Position numbers and translations under genes: made by a program
Shown here: positions 34,685 to 42,689 of the stretch, piece after piece
Numbering within the stretch: position 1 is the stretch's first letter
How the letters are laid out: every line of letters starts with the position of its first letter
Notes under the pieces: generated by a model
What the model was told of the DNA's origin: nothing
Database searches by the model: none
Seen by the model: only the letters and a program-made list of their open reading frames with translations
Assembly (NCBI RefSeq): GCF_007830635.1
Contig: NZ_VLLA01000003.1
Span: 62,001 to 126,000 of the forward strand
Direction of reading: 5' to 3'
Origin: Bradyrhizobium huanghuaihaiense
GTDB taxonomy: Bacteria > Pseudomonadota > Alphaproteobacteria > Rhizobiales > Xanthobacteraceae
DNA: 64,000 nucleotides

Positions 34685-35146
34685 TCAGTAGCAGCGCATG
34701 ATGTTGACGGTGTGCTCGCCGCCGCCGCGGCCGGGCACCGTCACCTGCTCGGTCGGGCAGCTCGGCACATAGGGCCGGTCGGACGGCACGACGTTCGGCG
34801 GGAAGCGATGCGCCCAGTCCCAGGGCACGTCATAGGTGTAGGTGTAGCGCACGTCGTTCGAGAGCGGCGGCTGTCCGGCATCGCCGAAGGGCTGACTGTA
34901 CGTCGCACCGTCGTAGAAGAACCCGCCTCCGCCCGGCCAGTAGACGAAGGGATTGTTGCGACGGTGGAAGCGCGCCCCCGGCGCGATCGACGGACGCGCG
35001 GCAGCCGGCGGCACGGCAGCGCCGGCCACGGCCGGTGCGGCACCGCCGGGTCTGGCAAAACTGTCGCTGGGGCTAAGGAGCAGCGCGGCCGCGCTGAGCG
35101 AGGCAAATAGCGCCGCAAATGATCTGCCATGTGATCTGGACGTCAT
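34685..35146 (-). CDS. Small secreted Pro/Gly-rich protein
   Basis: The 153-residue protein has a signal peptide (AALFASLSAAALLLSPSDSFA). A Pro/Ala/Gly-rich region and an aromatic segment (FVYWPGGGGFFYDGATY) follow. The C-terminal part has two cysteines (PSCPTEQVTV; RCY), probably disulfide-linked. I do not recognise the family. It converges on the GNAT gene with a one-base gap. Confidence 0.7.
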   Translation of the reverse strand: MTSRSHGRSFAALFASLSAAALLLSPSDSFARPGGAAPAVAGAAVPPAAARPSIAPGARFHRRNNPFVYWPGGGGFFYDGATYSQPFGDAGQPPLSNDVRYTYTYDVPWDWAHRFPPNVVPSDRPYVPSCPTEQVTVPGRGGGEHTVNIMRCY

Positions 35147-35426
35147 GATACGCACCAACTGGTTTGGCTTCGCGATAGCTCCCCACTGCACGCTAGGCCG
35201 GGCCGTCCGCCCGCCGCAAACGTATTATTAATTATTGGTTAAGGCACGGGATTAACGGGGAACCCGGTGCGGCAAGACGCCCTCGATGTCCGGCGATTTC
35301 AGCCGCTCCGTTCCCGGAACGCCCTTCATAACCAGTTGATCGGAGTTGATCGCACCCGCCGGATACATCCGGAACGCCCCCTTGCCGCGGTCGTTGGCCC
35401 CGACAAGAAAGCAAGGAGCATCTTCA

Positions 35427-35708
35427 ATGCAGAACACGTCAAAACTCCTCTGCCTGATCACGGCATCGCTCGTCGCGGGCACGACGGCTGCCTCGGCACA
35501 AGGCTACGACTGGAACGGGTCGCGGGCCGGCTGGGACCGCACCGCCCCCACCTACGAACCCGTTCAACCGCGCGCGTACTACCCGGACGCCGGCGGGCCG
35601 TATGGCGCACTCAATGGCACCAACCATCCGACACCGAGCTCGACCCAGGGCGATGTCGGCCCTGACGGCAACAACAACGGCACGCTGACCGGCCATTATC
35701 GCTGGTAG
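35427..35708 (+). CDS. Small secreted protein of unknown function
   Basis: The 93-residue protein has a signal peptide (LLCLITASLVAGTTAASA). The mature part of about 67 residues is rich in Tyr, Gly, Asn and Pro (YDWNGSRAGWDR, NHPTPSSTQG) and ends HYRW. AGGAG about ten bases before ATG 35427 fixes the start. It converges on the curlin-like operon. A role in the matrix is possible but unproven. Confidence 0.65.
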   Translation: MQNTSKLLCLITASLVAGTTAASAQGYDWNGSRAGWDRTAPTYEPVQPRAYYPDAGGPYGALNGTNHPTPSSTQGDVGPDGNNNGTLTGHYRW

Positions 35709-35724
35709 CCTCGCCAGCAACAAG

Positions 35725-35757
35725 GCCCGTCGTCCTCGCGAGGGCGGCGGGCTTTTT
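35725..35757 (+). terminator. Intrinsic terminator with T-tract
   Basis: A GC-rich imperfect stem (GCCCGTCGTCC...GGGCGGCGGGC) is followed by TTTTT. It ends the plus-strand small secreted gene and may also stop the convergent curlin-like operon. Confidence 0.75.
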
Positions 35758-35762
35758 GCGTA

Positions 35763-36047
35763 TCAATGCTCCTGCAGCTGCTTGCGCAGCCACTCGAGCA
35801 TATCAGGCGAAGCGCCGGTGCCCTGGGCCACGATGGCGGTGTTTCCGCCGCTGCGGCGATAGACCGTGGTGCGCCCGGGCTCCTTCTCGATCCTGACCTC
35901 GGCCTGCGCCGGATCGCCACTTTGCGTGATGACCGAGGTTCCGTTCTCGTCCTGCACCACCGTCGTGTGACCGTCGGCAGCACCCGCCGGCGCCGCTGCG
36001 ATCACGCTCATGAGTCCTATTCCGGATGCGAGTAGCAGCAATCTCAT
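35763..36047 (-). CDS. Small secreted protein at the end of the curlin-like operon
   Basis: The 94-residue protein has a signal peptide (LLLLASGIGLMSVIAAAPAGAA). The mature region contains degenerate Q/N-G steps (VITQSGDPAQAEV, YRRSGGNTAIVAQG), then a charged C-terminal helix (DMLEWLRKQLQEH). It is the last of five tandem genes, 12 bases after its neighbour. GGAGGTG precedes the ATG. It could be an accessory or capping component; that is inferred. Confidence 0.65.
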   Translation of the reverse strand: MRLLLLASGIGLMSVIAAAPAGAADGHTTVVQDENGTSVITQSGDPAQAEVRIEKEPGRTTVYRRSGGNTAIVAQGTGASPDMLEWLRKQLQEH

Positions 36048-36059
36048 GTCACACCTCCA

Positions 36060-36521
36060 TCATCGGCCGAACTGGAAGATCGCCAGCCAGTTGAAACGTC
36101 CGAACTGCCTCACCGCTCCCGTGTTCATGTCGCCGATCTGAAGCAGGAGCGCATTGGTGGAATTGCCGACCTGGGTGATGTCGGCGATGTTGCTGAGGCC
36201 GGACTGACCGACCGCTACGTTGGTGGTGCCGCCGACCTGGATCACATTGGCATAGTTGCGCGTGCCGTTCTGGATGATGGTCGCATCCACCGTTCCCGTC
36301 CCGCCGAACTGGATCACCCGGGCGATATTGATCTGGCTGCTCTCCTCGATCGTGACGGGCTGCAGGTCGTTGCCGAATTGCACGACCGTATCGATTCTGA
36401 CGTTCCGGTCCGTCACGCTGCGCAGGACGGTTGCGGCCGGCGCCGGCGTCGCCGTGCCGATCGCAGCCAGCAGCACCGCAGCAGTCACAACCCGCTTCAA
36501 CACGTCTCTGCCACACCGCAT
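36060..36521 (-). CDS. Curlin-like repeat protein (nucleator-like candidate)
   Basis: The 153-residue protein has a signal peptide (AVLLAAIGTATPAPA) and a long N-terminal module (RIDTVVQFGNDLQPVTIEES). Curlin-type repeats of about 11-22 residues follow, with Q-x-G-x-x-N spacing (IQNGTRNYANVIQVGG; TQVGNSTNALLLQIG). It ends FQFGR. The N-terminal module is shared with the next upstream gene. Size and repeats match CsgA/CsgB-type amyloid subunits. The C-terminal Arg recalls CsgB. Confidence 0.72.
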   Translation of the reverse strand: MRCGRDVLKRVVTAAVLLAAIGTATPAPAATVLRSVTDRNVRIDTVVQFGNDLQPVTIEESSQINIARVIQFGGTGTVDATIIQNGTRNYANVIQVGGTTNVAVGQSGLSNIADITQVGNSTNALLLQIGDMNTGAVRQFGRFNWLAIFQFGR

Positions 36522-36546
36522 CGCGCTTCCCCGTCGGTTCCCGCGA

Positions 36547-36957
36547 TTACGGACGGGTCTGAACGATGGTCGAGTTGTTGACCGCACTGAATTGCATCAC
36601 AGCGCCTGAATTCATCGCGCCGAGCTGCGACACTAGGCTGGTCGCCGACTGACCGGCCTGGCCGACGAAGGCGAGATTGATCGTCCCGGTCTGGCCGACC
36701 GATGCCGAATTCGTCCCGCCGAATTGCAGCACGCCGGTGGCATTGTTGGTGCCGTTCTGGGTCACCGTCGCGCTGGTGCTGCCGCCGATCATGAACACGC
36801 CCGCCATGTTGAGCTGACTGTTCTGGTTCAGCACCACCGGCGGTCCGCCGACCGACACGATGGTCTTGATGTCGGCGGTCTGGGCGCCGGCTGATCCGGC
36901 GCCGACCGAGCACAGAGCGAGCATCACGGCGCCCGCGCTTCGCAAAGGATGTTTCAT
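36547..36957 (-). CDS. Curlin-like repeat protein
   Basis: The 136-residue protein has a signal peptide (AVMLALCSVGAGSAGA). A module similar to that of the neighbour (TIVSVGGPPVVLNQNSQLNMA) comes next. Curlin-type repeats follow: TQNGTNNATGVLQFGG, GQTGTINLAFVGQAG and SQLGAMNSGAVMQF. It ends STIVQTRP. GAGG lies about ten bases before the ATG at 36957. Secreted, likely fibre-forming. Confidence 0.75.
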   Translation of the reverse strand: MKHPLRSAGAVMLALCSVGAGSAGAQTADIKTIVSVGGPPVVLNQNSQLNMAGVFMIGGSTSATVTQNGTNNATGVLQFGGTNSASVGQTGTINLAFVGQAGQSATSLVSQLGAMNSGAVMQFSAVNNSTIVQTRP

Positions 36958-36983
36958 GACATGCCTCACCACTTCGAGATTGC

Positions 36984-37376
36984 TCACGGCGTCTGCTGCA
37001 GAATCGTCGAGCCGTTGAGGATTCCGAGCTGCCCGACGCCGGCCGTGTTGTTGGCGCCGATCTGGCCGATCAGGCTTGAATTGGAGCCGCCCACCTGGCC
37101 GGCCAGCGCGGTATTGGACGCCGTCGGGGTGGTGCCGCCCTGCCCGATCACCGAGGTGTTGACTGTCAGGAGCGAGCCCGTCTGCAAGGTGGTCGCCGTA
37201 TTGGTCGCGCCGAACTGCAGCGTCGTGGCGCTGTTGCTGGTCGATCCGCTCTGCGAGATGAATGAGTTGTTGGTCGTGCCGAACTGCAGCACGCTCGCCG
37301 AGTTGCCGGCCTCTGCATCGACGGCCGTCAGCGCACCGAGCGCCGCGACCATCGCAACGAGATAGGTGATCCGCAT
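36984..37376 (-). CDS. Curlin-like repeat protein, 11-residue repeats
   Basis: The 130-residue protein has a signal peptide (YLVAMVAALGALTAVDAEA). The mature chain is made of about ten short repeats such as LQFGTTNNSFISQSG, LQFGATNTATTLQTG and GQIGANNTAGVGQLG. It is highly rich in Gln, Asn, Ser, Thr and Gly and has no cysteine. An ATG two codons upstream (37382) is less well spaced from GGAGG. Likely a fibre subunit. Confidence 0.78.
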   Translation of the reverse strand: MRITYLVAMVAALGALTAVDAEAGNSASVLQFGTTNNSFISQSGSTSNSATTLQFGATNTATTLQTGSLLTVNTSVIGQGGTTPTASNTALAGQVGGSNSSLIGQIGANNTAGVGQLGILNGSTILQQTP

Positions 37377-37442
37377 GTTCATGTCCTCCAGAGTGGCCCG
37401 GACGCACCGCAATCGGGTGCGCCCGGCCGAACGATACGTGGG

Positions 37443-37844
37443 TCAGTGCGCCGTCTGCGAGACGGTGCTGCCGTTGACGCCGAACACGCTGAGCTGGCCG
37501 ACGGCGGCGGCGTTGTTCTGCAGCGCGGGAGGCCCGAACGAGTTCTGGGTGATCGAGCTGCCGTTGTTGCCGAACGCAACCTGGCCGGTGGTCGCCGAGT
37601 TCTGCACGCCGATCTGGTTGACCGTGCTGGCGTTGTTGAGCGAGGCCGCGCTGGTCCCCTGCATCGTGGTCGCACTGTTCACGATGCCGAGCTGGCTGGT
37701 CGAGGAAGTATCATTGGTGAGACCCTGCTGCGAGACGCTCGAACCGTTCACAACGCCGACCTGCACTGTGGTCGCGGTGTTGGCGGCCTGCGCCGCGGAG
37801 GACAGGGCGAGCACGGCAACGGAAGCAAAAAACAATTTACGCAT
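37443..37844 (-). CDS. Curlin-like repeat protein, first of the operon
   Basis: The 133-residue protein has a signal peptide (FFASVAVLALSSAAQA). Its repeats include VQVGVVNGSSVSQQG, SQLGIVNSATTMQG, NQIGVQNSATTGQ and NNGSSITQN. The spacing Q-x-G-x-x-N-x-x-x-x-x-Q matches curlin repeats. AAGGA lies before ATG 37844. A 66-base gap separates it from the next gene, longer than the others, so differing expression levels are possible. Confidence 0.76.
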   Translation of the reverse strand: MRKLFFASVAVLALSSAAQAANTATTVQVGVVNGSSVSQQGLTNDTSSTSQLGIVNSATTMQGTSAASLNNASTVNQIGVQNSATTGQVAFGNNGSSITQNSFGPPALQNNAAAVGQLSVFGVNGSTVSQTAH

Positions 37845-37962
37845 GGAGTATTCCTTTCTGGCCAAGTTGTCTGACTGGGTGGGGATGCCGGTCCTGAATG
37901 CGACTGACATCGTGGGAATACTCTGAACCGGTCGCGTGCCGCGCGACAGACTGCAGTTCATG

Positions 37963-37980
37963 CTAGTCGGTACGGACTAG
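37963..37980. promoter_or_regulatory. Near-perfect 18-bp palindrome upstream of the curlin-like operon
   Basis: CTAGTCGGTACGGACTAG matches its complement at 16 of 18 positions. It lies in the 176-base gap between the FixJ-type regulator gene and the first curlin-like gene. A GTCGCG-N5-CGCGAC hairpin lies beside it at 37931-37947. Either could be an operator or the terminator of the regulator gene. Confidence 0.45.
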
Positions 37981-38020
37981 ACGATGCGCGGTGTCAGCTC
38001 GAAAGCCGCACGATGCGCGG

Positions 38021-38668
38021 CTAGCCCGCACCGGCGCGCGGCGCCTCGGCTCCGCGTCCCATGCTGTCGATCAACCGCACCACCTCGATCGGCGAGCGCA
38101 GCTCGAGCTTTCGCATCATCCGGGCGCGATGGACCTTGGCCGTCACCTCGCTCACGCCAAGCCTTGCCGCGATCTGCTTGGCGACGAGCCCCTCGGCCAT
38201 CAGCATCATGATCTCGCGCTCGCGGCTCGTCAGCATCTCGACGCGCTGCCGGGCGTCGCGGACGGCATCCTCGCGCTCCATCCGCCTGCAGTCGCGCTCA
38301 ATGCCGTGCCTGATCGCATCGAGGATCTCCTGCTCGCGAAACGGCTTCGGCAGAAATTCAACCGCGCCGCGCTTCATCGCCTCGACCGAAACACGGACGT
38401 CGGAGTAGCCGCTGATGAAGACGATCGGAATGAACACGCCCTTCTCGAGGAGCCGGCGCTGCAGTTCGAGACCGGTCGGCGATGTCCCGGGAAAGCGGAC
38501 GTCGAGCACGAGGCACGACGGCCCCTCAGAGAGACTCTCGGCGAGGAACTCATCGGTCGACGCGAACAACTTCACCTGGTGACCGGTCTCCTCACAGAGA
38601 CTTCCAATCGAATTTCGAATCTGGACTTCGTCATCAACGACATAAACGGTGGCTTGACCTGAAATCAT
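38021..38668 (-). CDS. FixJ-family response regulator (two-component, LuxR-type HTH)
   Basis: The 215-residue protein has a receiver domain (VYVVDDEVQIRNS; phospho-Asp56 in LVLDVRFPG; FISGYSDV; conserved Lys in FLPKPF). A LuxR-type HTH follows (LTSREREIMMLMAEGLVAKQIAARLGVSEVTAKVHRARM). It is FixJ-like, with the REC-linker-HTH layout. It sits directly upstream of the curlin-like operon on the same strand. No partner kinase is adjacent. A role in controlling that operon is inferred from position. Confidence 0.9.
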   Translation of the reverse strand: MISGQATVYVVDDEVQIRNSIGSLCEETGHQVKLFASTDEFLAESLSEGPSCLVLDVRFPGTSPTGLELQRRLLEKGVFIPIVFISGYSDVRVSVEAMKRGAVEFLPKPFREQEILDAIRHGIERDCRRMEREDAVRDARQRVEMLTSREREIMMLMAEGLVAKQIAARLGVSEVTAKVHRARMMRKLELRSPIEVVRLIDSMGRGAEAPRAGAG

Positions 38669-39268
38669 TCCAACAAACTCCCCAGCTTGGGGCTCGATGG
38701 GCGAGCAACGAGCCATCCATTCTTCTTGCAAGCGATAACAAGGTGCTTGGATGAATTCGCGAGAATCGAACGATCGGCGTCCGTCCGCCGGTTCGACGTC
38801 TTAGGGCCAATGCTCGCCGGAAGCGAGTGAAGGCGTTCACACATCGGGCTTCGTGATTGCAGGGAATTTCGCGGCGGCACAGGCGGCATCGCGGCGAGGC
38901 CCGTTATCGCTGACGTGACGATCCGGTATCGTGGCCGCAGCGTCGCCGACTGCGTCATGGCATTGCTACCCATGGACCAGCTGAACGCCGGCGACCAGCG
39001 ATTTTGCCGGATCATACGGGACGTTCAGTCAGCTTATCGAGTTCGATACCGCGCGCAGCATATCGATACGACGGGTATGCACTTTCGGCAAATCACGAAA
39101 CGTCGCAGCCGCGGACTTTACTTCTGGATCGTGCTGCACACCCGACCGTCGCCCCGGCAAGGACGACATACTGTCGTTCGATACTACCTTAGATGATTTG
39201 CAACTATAGCGGGTTGCCGCTTTTTCCCGACCGCCAACGAAACCATTTCAACCAGGGCGGGTTTTGAT
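38669..39268. other. 600-base non-coding region between regulator and efflux operon
   Basis: I see no convincing gene here. A 93-codon plus-strand frame (38915-39196) is Arg/His-rich without a ribosome site and resembles no protein. The region has lower GC toward its end and three copies of TCGATAC (39043, 39063, 39178). It probably holds the divergent promoters of the FixJ-type regulator and the MacA-like gene. Confidence 0.5.
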
Positions 39269-40699
39269 ATGCGATTTGTGCCAGCAATTGCCTTGCTCGG
39301 AACTGCATGCGGCCTCGCCGCGATCTACGCCGCAGGGCCAACCGTCATCGCCGGCGCCGCCGGCAGCGCGGCAGACAAAGCGACTCACGCCTATGACCAG
39401 ACCAGGCGGCTGCTCGCGCCCGCCGTCCGCGAGCCATCGACCTTCGGGTCGGATGCGCCCGTCTTCCGCTATGCCGCGATCCAGCGCGGCAGCATCGAGC
39501 AGACCGTCACGGTCACCGGCGCCCTGCAGCCGGTCAAGACCATCGAAGTGGGTTCCCAGCTCTCCGGGCAGCTCGCCCGCGTCTACGTCGACTTCAACGA
39601 CACCGTCGCCAAGGACCAGCCGCTGGCGCTGATCGATCCGCGCAGCTTCGCCGCCAAGGTTGACGAAGCCAGGGCTTCGCTCGCGGTCGCCAATTCCCTG
39701 GTCGACATCGCGCGCGCCAAGCTCGATCGCGCCAGGATCGATCTGCAGAACGCCAAAGGCAGCCGCGACGTGCTCGCTGCCAAGCTCGAGAGCGCCCAGG
39801 CGGTCAAGACCTCGGCGCAGAAGACCCTGCAGCGCAAGCTGGCGCTGCAGTCGCAGAACGTGGTCGCAACGACGACGGTCGACGATGCCCAGACCGAGTT
39901 CACCGCGCGTCTGGCCCAGGAGCGCGAGGCGGAGGTCCTGATGTCTCTCAACTCCTACTCGGTGGACGGGGCGCAGGCCGATGTCCGCCGCATCGAGGCC
40001 GAGCTGCAGCAGGCCCGCATGGCGGTGCCGGAGAAGGCGGCCGTGCTCGCCGCGGCCCAGGCCGACCTCGACCGCACCGTGATCCGCTCGCCGATCGACG
40101 GCGTCGTCGTCGGCAGGTTCGTCAACGAGGGCCAGACGCTCGCGGTGGGCCTGGAGTCGCGCACCACCTTCGTTGTCGCCCACCGCCTCGAAGACATGGA
40201 AATTCATGCGCAGGTCGATGAAGCCGATATCGGCCGCATCGCGCCTGGCCAGCGCGCCCATTTCACGGTCGATGCCTATCCCGACCGCCGCTTCGAGGCC
40301 GTGGTGCGGCAGGTGCGCAAGGCGCCGCAGACCCAGCAGCACGTCGTCACCTACACCGTCGTGCTGGCGACCTCCAATCTCGACGGGGCGCTGCTACCCG
40401 GCATGACCGCGCTGGTGAAGATCGTGATCGAGCGGCAGGACGACGTGCTGAAGGTGCCGCTCGCAGCGCTGCGTTTCCAGCCGTCCGGCACGCGGCCGGA
40501 CTCAGGCAGCGCGCATAGCGGCGTGTGGGTGCGCACCGCCAGCGGCTCGCTCCAGCGCGTCGCGGTGACGGTCGGCGCGGCCGGCACCGAACAGGTCGCG
40601 CTCAAGAGCGGCGATCTCGTCGAGGGCAGCCAGGTCGCCGTCGGCCAGGCGATCCGCCCCGCGGGCATGGAGTTCCTCGGAATCAGGTTTGGATCATGA
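39269..40699 (+). CDS. macA: MacA-like periplasmic efflux adaptor (HlyD family)
   Basis: The 476-residue protein has an N-terminal membrane/signal segment and a biotinyl-lipoyl-like domain (GSQLSGQLARVYVDFNDTV). A long coiled-coil hairpin (about 130-260) and a beta-barrel region (DRTVIRSPIDGVVVGRFVNEGQTL) follow. This is the adaptor of a tripartite ABC efflux pump. The gene overlaps the ATPase start by four bases. An outer-membrane TolC partner is not present in the window. Confidence 0.85.
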   Translation: MRFVPAIALLGTACGLAAIYAAGPTVIAGAAGSAADKATHAYDQTRRLLAPAVREPSTFGSDAPVFRYAAIQRGSIEQTVTVTGALQPVKTIEVGSQLSGQLARVYVDFNDTVAKDQPLALIDPRSFAAKVDEARASLAVANSLVDIARAKLDRARIDLQNAKGSRDVLAAKLESAQAVKTSAQKTLQRKLALQSQNVVATTTVDDAQTEFTARLAQEREAEVLMSLNSYSVDGAQADVRRIEAELQQARMAVPEKAAVLAAAQADLDRTVIRSPIDGVVVGRFVNEGQTLAVGLESRTTFVVAHRLEDMEIHAQVDEADIGRIAPGQRAHFTVDAYPDRRFEAVVRQVRKAPQTQQHVVTYTVVLATSNLDGALLPGMTALVKIVIERQDDVLKVPLAALRFQPSGTRPDSGSAHSGVWVRTASGSLQRVAVTVGAAGTEQVALKSGDLVEGSQVAVGQAIRPAGMEFLGIRFGS

Positions 40700-41418
40700 C
40701 CGCGCTGCCCCTCATCAGTCTCCGCTCCGTGTCCAGGACCTATCGGACCGACGGAGTAGCAGTGACCGCGGTACGCAACGTCAGCTTCGACATTGCACAG
40801 GGCGAGATCGTCGCCGTGATGGGACCGTCGGGCTCGGGCAAGTCGACCCTGATGAACATGATCGGGCTGCTCGACCTGCCGAGCGAGGGCGCGGTCCATC
40901 TCGAGGGAGCCAATGTCGCCGAGCTCTCGGAAGACCGGCGATCGTCGCTGCGCGCCCGCAGCATCGGCTTCGTGTTCCAGTCGTACAACCTGCTCGCGCG
41001 CCACAATGCGATCGAGAACGTCGCACTGCCGCTGGTCTATTGCGGCGTCAGCCGCAAGGAACGTCTGGCTCGCGCCGAGCAGACCCTCCAGGCCGTCGGC
41101 ATGCTGCACCGGGCCCATCACTTCCCGCGGCAGCTCTCCGGCGGCGAGCAGCAGCGCGTCGCGATCGCGCGCGCGCTGATCGCCTCCCCGCTGATCGTGC
41201 TCGCCGACGAGCCGACCGGCGCGCTCGACAGCCGGACCGGCGCCGAGATCCTGGCGCTGTTCGCAGCCCTCAACCGCACCGGCCAGACCATCGTGATGAT
41301 CACACACGATCCCGGCATCGCGACGCAGTGCCGGCGCACGATCCGCCTGCATGACGGCGAGCTCGTGAGTGATGAGACCGTGGCGGAGCTGCTGCCGAGA
41401 CGGAGCGCTGCGTCATGA
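40696..41418 (+). CDS. MacB-type ABC transporter ATP-binding protein
   Basis: The 240-residue ABC ATPase has Walker A GPSGSGKST, Q-loop FVFQSYNLLAR, signature LSGGEQQRVAIARAL and Walker B IVLADEPTGALD with an H-loop (MITHD). It belongs to the LolD/MacB ATPase class, here as a separate polypeptide. Coupled by four-base overlaps to the adaptor upstream and the permease downstream. Confidence 0.92.
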   Translation: MTALPLISLRSVSRTYRTDGVAVTAVRNVSFDIAQGEIVAVMGPSGSGKSTLMNMIGLLDLPSEGAVHLEGANVAELSEDRRSSLRARSIGFVFQSYNLLARHNAIENVALPLVYCGVSRKERLARAEQTLQAVGMLHRAHHFPRQLSGGEQQRVAIARALIASPLIVLADEPTGALDSRTGAEILALFAALNRTGQTIVMITHDPGIATQCRRTIRLHDGELVSDETVAELLPRRSAAS

Positions 41419-42638
41419 CGATGCTCCAGGGGTTTCAGATCGCCCTGCACGCCCTGCGCCTCAATCCGCTGCGCAGCTTCCTCACCATGCTCGGCATCGT
41501 GATCGGCGTCGCCTCCATCGTGACCGTGTTCGCGATCGGCTCCGGCGCGCAGCTTCGCCTGCAGGAGCAGATCCGCTCGATCGGCGCCAATGTGCTGATG
41601 ATCACACCGGGCGCGGTCTATCAGGGCGGCGTGCGCCTCAAGGACGGCAGCAAGCTGACGATGACCGAGGGCGACGTGCAGGCCATCCTCGAGCAGATCC
41701 CGGAAATCCAGGCCGCCGCCGGCTCGCTCGCCGGAACGGCGCAGGTCATCCACGAGGGCAAGAACTGGAACACCACGATCAACGGCACGACCACCGGCCA
41801 TTTCATGGTGCGCGACTGGCAGCTTGCCTCCGGTCGCTATTTTTCCGGCGCGGAAGAGTCGGGCGCCGGCAAGGTCGTGATCCTCGGCAGCACGGTCGCG
41901 CGCGAGCTGTTCGCAGCCGGCGACGACCCCATCGGCGCGCAGATCAGGATCATGAAGGTGCCGCTCGAAGTGGTCGGCGTGCTCGATCGCAAGGGCCCGG
42001 CGCAGGACGACGTCGCCTTCGTACCGCTCAGCACGGCCAAGCTCCGCTTCCTCGGCAGCGCGAGCAACATCAACCGGGATTCGGTCGCCTACATCATCGC
42101 CAAGGTGGCCGCGGACGGTCAGATGGCGGGCGCGCGGGCGGAGATCGAAAGCCTGCTGCGGCAGCGCCACCGCGTCCCCGCCGGCCAGGAGGACGACTTC
42201 AAGGTCCAGGATCCGGCCGCCGCCATGGAAGCGCAGCAGGGCGCGATCCGCACCGTGGCGCTTCTGCTCGTCGCCATCGCCTCGGTCTCGCTGCTCGTCG
42301 GCGGCATCAGCATCATGAACGTGATGATCGTGTCCGTCACCGAGCGCACGCGGGAGATCGGAATCCGCCGCGCGCTCGGCGGACGGATGCGGGACATCCG
42401 ACTGCAGTTTCTGTGCGAAGCCCTGGTGCTCTGCCTGCTCGGCGGCGCCATCGGCGTTGCCGGCGGCATCACGCTGTCGATGACGGTCGCCCGCATGGCC
42501 GGATGGGTCACTTCGATCGACAGCGAGGCGATCGGCCTTGCCCTCGCCTTTTCGATCGCGACCGGTCTCATCTTCGGGTTCTATCCCGCCCACAAGGCAT
42601 CGAGGCTCAGCCCGATCGAGGCGCTGAAGACGGAGTGA
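41415..42638 (+). CDS. MacB-type ABC transporter permease
   Basis: The 407-residue protein has an N-terminal membrane helix (LTMLGIVIGVASIVTVFAIG), a periplasmic MacB_PCD domain (about 45-270) and a C-terminal FtsX domain with three helices (RTVALLLVAIASVSLLVGGISIMNV; TREIGIRRALGGR). With the adaptor and ATPase it forms a MacAB-like pump that would export peptides, macrolides or lipids from the periplasm. Substrate unknown. Confidence 0.9.
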   Translation: MTMLQGFQIALHALRLNPLRSFLTMLGIVIGVASIVTVFAIGSGAQLRLQEQIRSIGANVLMITPGAVYQGGVRLKDGSKLTMTEGDVQAILEQIPEIQAAAGSLAGTAQVIHEGKNWNTTINGTTTGHFMVRDWQLASGRYFSGAEESGAGKVVILGSTVARELFAAGDDPIGAQIRIMKVPLEVVGVLDRKGPAQDDVAFVPLSTAKLRFLGSASNINRDSVAYIIAKVAADGQMAGARAEIESLLRQRHRVPAGQEDDFKVQDPAAAMEAQQGAIRTVALLLVAIASVSLLVGGISIMNVMIVSVTERTREIGIRRALGGRMRDIRLQFLCEALVLCLLGGAIGVAGGITLSMTVARMAGWVTSIDSEAIGLALAFSIATGLIFGFYPAHKASRLSPIEALKTE

Positions 42639-42689
42639 GACGATGCCGGGGGCGGCCACATCAACGCGACAACCAGGGAGGAGCCAGTC

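Noticed and set aside
36000..38700. csgE, csgF or csgG near the curlin-like genes
   Set aside because: None of the neighbouring genes resembles the CsgG pore or its accessory proteins; the barrel at 31934 is Omp31-like.
38915..39196. 93-codon plus-strand frame before the MacA-like gene
   Set aside because: No ribosome site, Arg/His-rich translation, lies in a promoter region.
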